Source of the DNA: Phellopilus nigrolimitatus
Lineage: Eukaryota; Basidiomycota; Agaricomycetes; Hymenochaetales; Hymenochaetaceae
Direction of reading: 5' to 3'
DNA length: 64,000 bases
Assembly (NCBI GenBank): GCA_021029095.1
Contig: JAJOHG010000017.1
Location: 248,001 to 312,000, forward strand
Within the stretch, counting starts at the first letter, position 1; every line of letters begins with the position of its first letter. The translations under genes were made by a program, and so were the position numbers. This document shows positions 58,513 to 64,000 of the stretch, in pieces. The notes under the pieces are model-generated. The model was given only the letters and a program-made list of their open reading frames with translations, was not told the origin of the DNA and did no database searches.

Positions 58513-58961
58513 ATTGAACGACGATGGCCTGTGTTGACGTTGCGAGGCAGAGGCGGCTCCAGGTCCCTCGAGTCGTCGTGCCGTGGGAAATACGCCCGAA
58601 ACGTTCGCCTCTTGCGCACATGACTTCGAATCCTATCTGCTTCTGCTGCAAAATCTGCTCAAGCAGCTCAACACCCACATGGCTTCTAGGGCCCGTTAGC
58701 TGAGTGGTTAGCCAGGAATGACATCTTTAGGGTGGAGGGGTTCAAGTCCAGCGAAAAGCAAGTTTCCAGGATGCGACTCCCCCCACCCGGAAGGTAGTGC
58801 CTGCCCTAGCAGGGATGAGAACGGTACCAATTCCTTTTTTCATGTACAAGTATAATCGTATATAGCCCCGCGCTCAGTGACGAGAAAACAAAAATCGTAG
58901 ATTTTTCTGCACTCCTCTGCTACATAACACAAAGTTTCCTTCAATCCGCGCCCCCGCACCC
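58513..58961. other. intergenic region with tRNA-like box A and box B
   Basis: 449 bases between the eS25 promoter and the glucosidase II beta stop. At 58697-58707 there is TAGCTGAGTGG (tRNA box A type) and at 58739-58749 GGTTCAAGTCC (box B type), spaced as in a tRNA. The acceptor, anticodon and T stems do not pair well, so a working tRNA is unlikely. Confidence 0.4.
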
Positions 58962-61176
58962 CTACAGCTCTTCCTTCCCCTTCTTCGCACCCGCACCCGC
59001 GTCGGTATCGGTGTCCAGCGGGCGGCACAGCGCGGGGCTCGTCCCCGTGATCTGGTACTCGCACTTCTCGGGCTCCGCGACGCCGAGGAGCGCGTTCTCC
59101 GTCCCGCACGCGAGCACGAGCGCGACGCTGCGCTCCGGCCCGTTCCAGCAGCGCGCGCCCTTCGCGTACTGCGCGCGCGCGTAGTACTCGGGCGTGCCTG
59201 GCGCGGCGCCTGCTGCGGTGTTCCAGTGTGCGAATTTCCTGGGGGAGGGGGCGGGTGAGATAGTGTGAGGGAGGGTTCCCGTGAGTTAGTCTTGTTTGGG
59301 GGGTGGGACGCACCCGAGGCTGAAGGACGACCCGCCCTTGTTCGGCTTCTGGCGCGCCTCGCCGAAGAGGCAGACCTCGTACGTGTAACTATAAGCGACC
59401 GGCATCAGCGCTCGCAACAACGGAAACATATATCGCGTTTTTGTGCACGCACTCCCCGGTGTCCTTGCTCAGGCACAGCCCGTCGAGCTTCTTCCACTCG
59501 CCCTCGGGGCCGTACCACTCGGAGTCGAACAGCCGCGCGAGCTCGCGCTGCGCGTCCGCCTTCTCCGTGCGCGTGAGCGCGAGGTCGTGCTCCGCGTCCT
59601 GGAACGCCGTGCGCGCCTTCGAGGTGTCTGCGGGTGGTGCGCGGTAAGTAAGGCGGTGAATGGAGACGAGGGGAGACGGATGGGTTTACCCAGGGCGGTC
59701 CCCCCCGGCGCGCGGGCGATGCCGAGCGTCTCGAGGAGGGAGACGACGGAGTCCTTGAGCGCCTCGTATTGCGGGACGAGCGCGTCTGGGATGTACGCGG
59801 AGAGGTCGAAGACTAGTGAGGGGGAAATAAGTCAGCGAGTACATCCAGATGTGTATAAGTAAAAAAAAGAAATGTCACGCACGGATTGATCCCGCTTGCG
59901 ATGCGCCCGTGCCCACATGCTCGTCGTGCTCGAGCAGGAGGGAGACGTGATCGGTATCGAGCAGATCCCCCAGGTCCTTATCCAGCTGCTCCCGCGTCCA
60001 CTCGTCCGCGCCGAGCTCCTCCTCCTCCTCCATCATCTTCTCGACCTCGCTCTTCTCGCCGTCCCCTTCGCCGTCGCCCCCGCCGTCGGCGTCCGCGGCG
60101 CGGTCGCGGTCGTTGCTCGCGGGCAGGCCCGCGTAGAACTCGTACCCGCGCACGGCCTCGAGGACGGCCATGTCCTGGTAGTTCGGGTTGTAGCCCGCGC
60201 GCAGCGCGGAGAGGATGTCGGCGAGCGTCTGCTCGCGCGTGGCGAGCTTCTCGTGCGCGCGCTTGAGCGCCCTGAGCGCCGCGCCGTGCGCGAGCAGGGA
60301 CTGGTAGAGCGCTGCGCGGGCACGTGGGTGTCAGTGGGGCGAAGAGAGGGAGGGAGGGGGAGGAATGTGACGAACGGGATTCTTTCTTGAGTTCGAGCGC
60401 GGCGGCCGAAGTCGACTCTGTACGATCTATGATGTCTAGACAGCAAAGAAGCTTAGCTCTCTGATTCGAGATGTGATATGTACGGTCCGCGCGCGCACCT
60501 TTGAGACGCGCGACCTCCTTTTCGCGCTGTGCGACCTCGCGCGAGCTAGAGGCGACGAGGTCCTCGAGGCGTCTTTTTTCCTTCTTGGCGAAGGCGATGT
60601 ACGACGAGCGGACCTTGGCGCCGGTCTTGCGGATCTTCGTCTCCGCCTCGACGCGCGCGCGGTACTCCTGGCCGACCTGCGCGCAGACGTTAGGGCACAC
60701 GCCGGGCTGCTCGTCCGAGCCGTCGCAGCACTCGTATTCTGGGCAAAAGGGGGGTGAGGAACTCGGAAGGAGAGAACGATGAGTAGTCGGGGAGACGCAC
60801 CACAGAGCCCGTCGTTCACGCGCGAGCTCCGGATGGACGCGCCTATATGGCCCTCGTTCTGGCAGTAGAACGTGGCGTTCGGGCAGGCGCTCGTTCCTGC
60901 ACACAGCGGCAATAAGCTTATATTACTCTGACGATAGGGAAGGGACGGGCACCGGGCTCGTCGCTGCCATCGGGGCAGTCGCAGTAGTCGTCGTTGACGG
61001 ACGCCCAGGGGATGGCCTTGGAGGCGTCGAGGCAGGTCCAGCTGGCGGGGTCGGCTGGGAGGGGGCTGTACTTGTCGAGGAGGGCGGGGTGGACGCCGTA
61101 GTGATTTGTGGAGGGCTGCGGCGGGGCGCAGGCGGCCTGCGAGGAGACCGAGAAGGAGAAGGAGCCACGACAGCAT
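58962..61176 (-). CDS. GTB1: glucosidase II beta subunit
   Basis: Non-catalytic ER partner of glucosidase II alpha; it binds N-glycan mannose and positions glucose trimming in glycoprotein quality control. The start MLSWLLLLLGLLA is a signal peptide. Two LDLa-like Cys/Asp modules follow: WTCLDASKAIPWASVNDDYC with DCPDGSDEPG, and SACPNATFYCQNEGHIGASI with RVNDGLCEYECCDGSDEQPG. Then a coiled coil (FAKKEKRRLEDLVASSSREV; QREKEVARLK), an acidic linker (KMMEEEEELGADEWTREQLD) and the C-terminal mannose-6-phosphate-receptor-like domain (LCLSKDTGEYTYEVCLFGEA; CEYQITGTSPALCRPLDTDT). It ends KEEL, an ER-retrieval-like tetrapeptide in place of HDEL. One extra G near 61136-61140 shifts the signal-peptide frame relative to the mature chain. 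Confidence 0.92.
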
Positions 61177-61519
61177 AGCGGGTGCCAGCTGTCCCCGCGC
61201 GCGCTCTGTCCTGGTGAGTATGAAATGATCGGCGGACAAGGACCCCGTTTACATGTGTTATATGTACATATTATTTCATTCTTTTTATTCGGATTTATTA
61301 TTTGATCATACATATATATACAGACTGTAGACAGTGCAATAATTTATTATTTGCATGTATTGAAAAGTCTGAGAGTCGAGGGATAAATTTACTGAAAGCC
61401 TGTGCAATACGTACTGAAAGCGGCAGCCGTGCTCAGCCCGTGCTCAGTCGCGGTCTCGCGGTCTTAGCTCACTTGTCTTATTTACTTCCATGTCCCTTTT
61501 CTAATTTCTCTCTTCTGCC
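61177..61519. promoter_or_regulatory. divergent promoter region, GTB1 / kexin
   Basis: 343 bases between divergent secretory-pathway genes. An AT-rich core with CATATATATATACAG (about 61309-61323) could supply TATA elements to either side. The co-orientation of two secretory genes from one region is suggestive only. Confidence 0.4.
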
Positions 61520-64000
61520 ATGCGCATTCCCCTCCTGCTTCCTGGTCTCTTCCTCAGCGCTGCCCTCTCATTCGCTTCAGCCTCAACTCAACTCTCGCCT
61601 CTCGTCCTGCGAAGCGCTCCTACGAGACCCACGACTACTACGTCCTCGAGCACGACCCCGCTCTCGGCGTATCCGTCCAAGACTGTGCTGATGCCCTGAG
61701 CGCTGAACTTGTCGAACCGGCTGGCGAGCTGCAAAATCATTGGCTGCTGCGCGCCCAGAAGGCGGATACACGTACACCATTCTCGGGGGACAGCGTCCTT
61801 GATGCACACCGGAAACTATTGCGAGGCGCCGTACTAGGCAAAAGGGACACGCTGGCGCGTGCTGTCAAGCACATCGCGCGCCAAGTCCCGCGTCAGCGCG
61901 TCAAGCGCGCTGTCATCCCCGCGCCACCGCCTGTGTCGCCCGAAGACTCTGGCTCCACGTCGCTTGCCCGGGGCATCGCTGAGCGCCTCGGCATCGCGGA
62001 CCCGCTATTTCCGGACCAGTGGCACCTCGTCAACGAGGACTATCCAGAGCATATGCTCAATGCGACTCCGGTGTGGGACATGGGCATCACGGGCGAGGGC
62101 GTCATCTCGTGCTTGGTGGACGACGGCTTGGACTTTGAAAGCGATGATCTCGCGGGTAACTTTGTGAGCTGCTTTATGGTTAATATTTCCTCGGAGGACT
62201 GTCTGATTTAGTTCCCGTCTCGCTGCCAGGACGCATCCGGCTCGCACGACTTCAACGACCACGTCGACCTCCCGAAGCCGATGCTGAGCGACGACCACCA
62301 CGGCACGCGCTGCGCAGGGCAGATCGCCGCAGTCAAGAACGGCGTCTGCGGCGTCGGCATCGCGTACAGCTCCAAGGTCGCAGGCGTGCGCATCCTGTCG
62401 GGCCCCATTTCGGACGTCGACGAGGCGGCCGCGCTCAACTTCGCGTACCAGAACACGTCGATCTACAGCTGTTCTTGGGGCCCTCCAGACGATGGCATGT
62501 CGATGGAGGCGCCCAGCCTGCTCATACAGAAGTCGATGCTGAACGGCGTGCAGAACGGCCGCGACGGCAAGGGCTCGGTGTTCGTCTTTGCGAGCGGCAA
62601 CGGTGCGAACTCGGGGGATCAGTGCAATTTCGATGGATACACGAATAGCATTTACTCGGTCACGGTTGCGTCGATCGACTACAAGGGAGAGCATCCGTAC
62701 TACTCTGAGGCTTGTGCGGCGAATATGGTGACGGCTTATAGCTCTGGGAGCAATCATAATAAAGCCATTGTGAACATTCCTCAGAGTTCGAATTTCGCGA
62801 GGAAGTTGCTGATTTTTTTTTATTTTTATTTTTTGCGTTTCAGGTCACCACAGATGTCGGTAAAGACAAATGTACGAAAAACCATGGAGGTACCTCAGCC
62901 GCAGCCCCAAATGCTGTCGGCATCTTCGCCCTCGCTCTCTCAGTCCGGTACGTCTACCGGTCTATACATACGATATTTTCGAAATCTTAAGTTCATTTGC
63001 AGACCTGACCTTTCTTGGCGCGATATTCAGCACCTCTGTGTCCAAACTGCGCAGATCGTCAACCCTGCAGACAAGGACTGGGAGCTCACAGCCACAGGGC
63101 GGCCGTACAGCTACAAGTACGGCTTCGGCAAGCTCGACGCGTACGACTTTGTCACCGCTGCGCAGCAGTGGCAGAACGTGAAGCCACAGGCATGGCTCGA
63201 GATGTCGCCTGTGCAGCTCGCGGATGGCACGCTGGACGCGAACGGCAAGTTCGCGGGCGGCGCGTTTCTTGGTGCGGACGGCCTGGAGAGCACGATGGAG
63301 GTCACCGGTGCGATGCTTGCGGAGAACAACTTCGAGTCGCTGGAGCATGTGACGGTGAGGGTGTGGATTGAGCATACGAGGCGCGGCCATGTCGAGGTTG
63401 CGCTCACGAGTCCGAGCGGCGTGCGGAGCGTGCTGGCGGAGAAGCGCGAGCGCGACAGAGACGAAAATGGGTTCCCTGGGTGGCGGTTCATGTCGGTGAA
63501 GCACTGGTGAGAAATCTTACTTTCCGTTCTTCACAAAAAAGAAGCTGGCAAATTCTGAAAAATGGTGGGCAGGGGTGAAAACCCGATAGGAAAATGGACG
63601 CTGAAAGTGTCCGACGAAAACGCGGAAAACGAAAGCGGGCGGTTCATCGGCTGGAGCCTGTCGCTCTGGGGCTCTGCGAAAGACGCGGGCAAAGCGGTGC
63701 CGTACGTGCTGAAGCAAACGGACGAGTTGCCCGTAGTCTTCCCTCCGCCGAAGCCTACGCCAGTCCCGGAATCAACAACCACGATTGCATCTACAACAAA
63801 GTCGTACCAGAAGCCAACCGTCACCAAGCCTGCAGAGGCGGACGTCGAGTCTACAGCGGCGCAGCCGACGTCGACGCCTGCTGGAGGGATAGACAACATG
63901 GATGAGAACACGCGCTTCTGGATCGCGGGCGCGGGCTCCGCGCTCTTCGTGCTCCTGCTGGGCGGGGGCGCGGCGCTCATCGTGCGCCGGGTCGAGCGCA
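61520..64000 (+). CDS. KEX2: kexin, Golgi furin-type protease (3' end beyond window)
   Basis: Ca-dependent serine protease of the late Golgi that cuts secreted precursors after KR or RR. The signal peptide MRIPLLLPGLFLSAALSFAS is followed by the propeptide (KRSYETHDYYVLEHDPALGV) with KR sites, including RVKR before AVIPAPPP, the likely self-cleavage point. Catalytic residues: Asp in ISCLVDDGLDFESDDLAGNF, His in DDHHGTRCAGQIAAVKNGVC, the oxyanion-site Asn region FVFASGNGANSGDQC, and Ser in CTKNHGGTSAAAPNAVGIFA. The P domain starts QAWLEMSPVQLADGTLDANG and includes WRFMSVKHWGENPIGKWTLK. A Thr/Pro/Ser-rich stalk leads to the membrane span FWIAGAGSALFVLLLGGGAA ending VRRVER at the window edge; the cytosolic tail is missing. 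A one-base shift separates the signal peptide from the propeptide near 61590-61612. Introns near 62160, 62770 and 62950. Confidence 0.93.

Noticed and set aside
58690..58770. tRNA gene
   Set aside because: Box A and box B are present, but the acceptor, anticodon and T stems do not pair; reported only as a tRNA-like signal.

Overview
The window is nuclear DNA of a filamentous basidiomycete, most likely an agaricomycete. Genes lie close together on both strands and are split by many 50-60 base introns with GT...AG ends and short exons. The protein complement (fungal Dicer, Cdc14-type septation protein, Vps17, Ytp1, Rcf2, Tpa1/Ofd1, paired NYN-like/CCCH proteins) is typical of that group. I see no transposon, CRISPR array, rRNA gene or convincing tRNA. 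Exon joins were worked out by hand, so the outer coordinates of multi-exon genes are firmer than the internal ones.

Layout. 0.5-3.2 kb: mitochondrial-type aldehyde dehydrogenase (-), then cytochrome c oxidase subunit 8 (+). 4.1-10.1 kb: a Dicer-like protein (-), head-to-head with succinate-semialdehyde dehydrogenase (+, 10.3-12.9 kb). 13.2-14.7 kb: a fumarylacetoacetate hydrolase-family enzyme (-). 15.2-17.0 kb: Cdc14-type septation network protein (+). 18.1-18.8 kb: cytochrome b5 (-). 19.5-23.6 kb: a small membrane protein and an FG nucleoporin (+). 24.1-26.7 kb: a GC-rich coiled-coil protein with a C-terminal membrane anchor (-). 26.8-31.8 kb: two Rcf2/HIG1-type respiratory factors flanking a CoA-dependent acyltransferase-like gene (+). 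32.1-36.6 kb: a Nop13-like RNA-binding protein (+) and a Tpa1/Ofd1 prolyl hydroxylase (-). 38.6-43.7 kb: an unknown coiled-coil/CxxC protein (+) and Vps17 (-). 45.1-49.8 kb: a tandem pair of CCCH proteins (+). 50.3-53.0 kb: RhoGDI and Coq2 (+). 54.7-57.0 kb: Ytp1-like membrane protein (+). 57.9-61.2 kb: ribosomal protein eS25 and glucosidase II beta (-). 61.5-64.0 kb: kexin (+), cut by the window end.

Themes. Several genes serve mitochondrial respiration (Cox8, two Rcf2-like proteins, Coq2, two aldehyde dehydrogenases). Others serve the secretory and endosomal pathway (glucosidase II beta, kexin, Vps17, perhaps Ytp1) and RNA biology (Dicer, Nop13-like, the CCCH pair, eS25). This looks like ordinary chromosomal mixing; I see no biosynthetic cluster.

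Two points stand out. The Dicer has intact RNase III centres, but its helicase motifs I, Ia, II, III and VI are degenerate, so it is probably an ATPase-dead Dicer. Separately, at least a dozen one-base shifts interrupt otherwise conserved reading frames in nine or more housekeeping genes. Most are insertions, often in short homopolymers. Residual assembly error explains this better than mass pseudogenisation, and automatic gene models here should be treated with caution.
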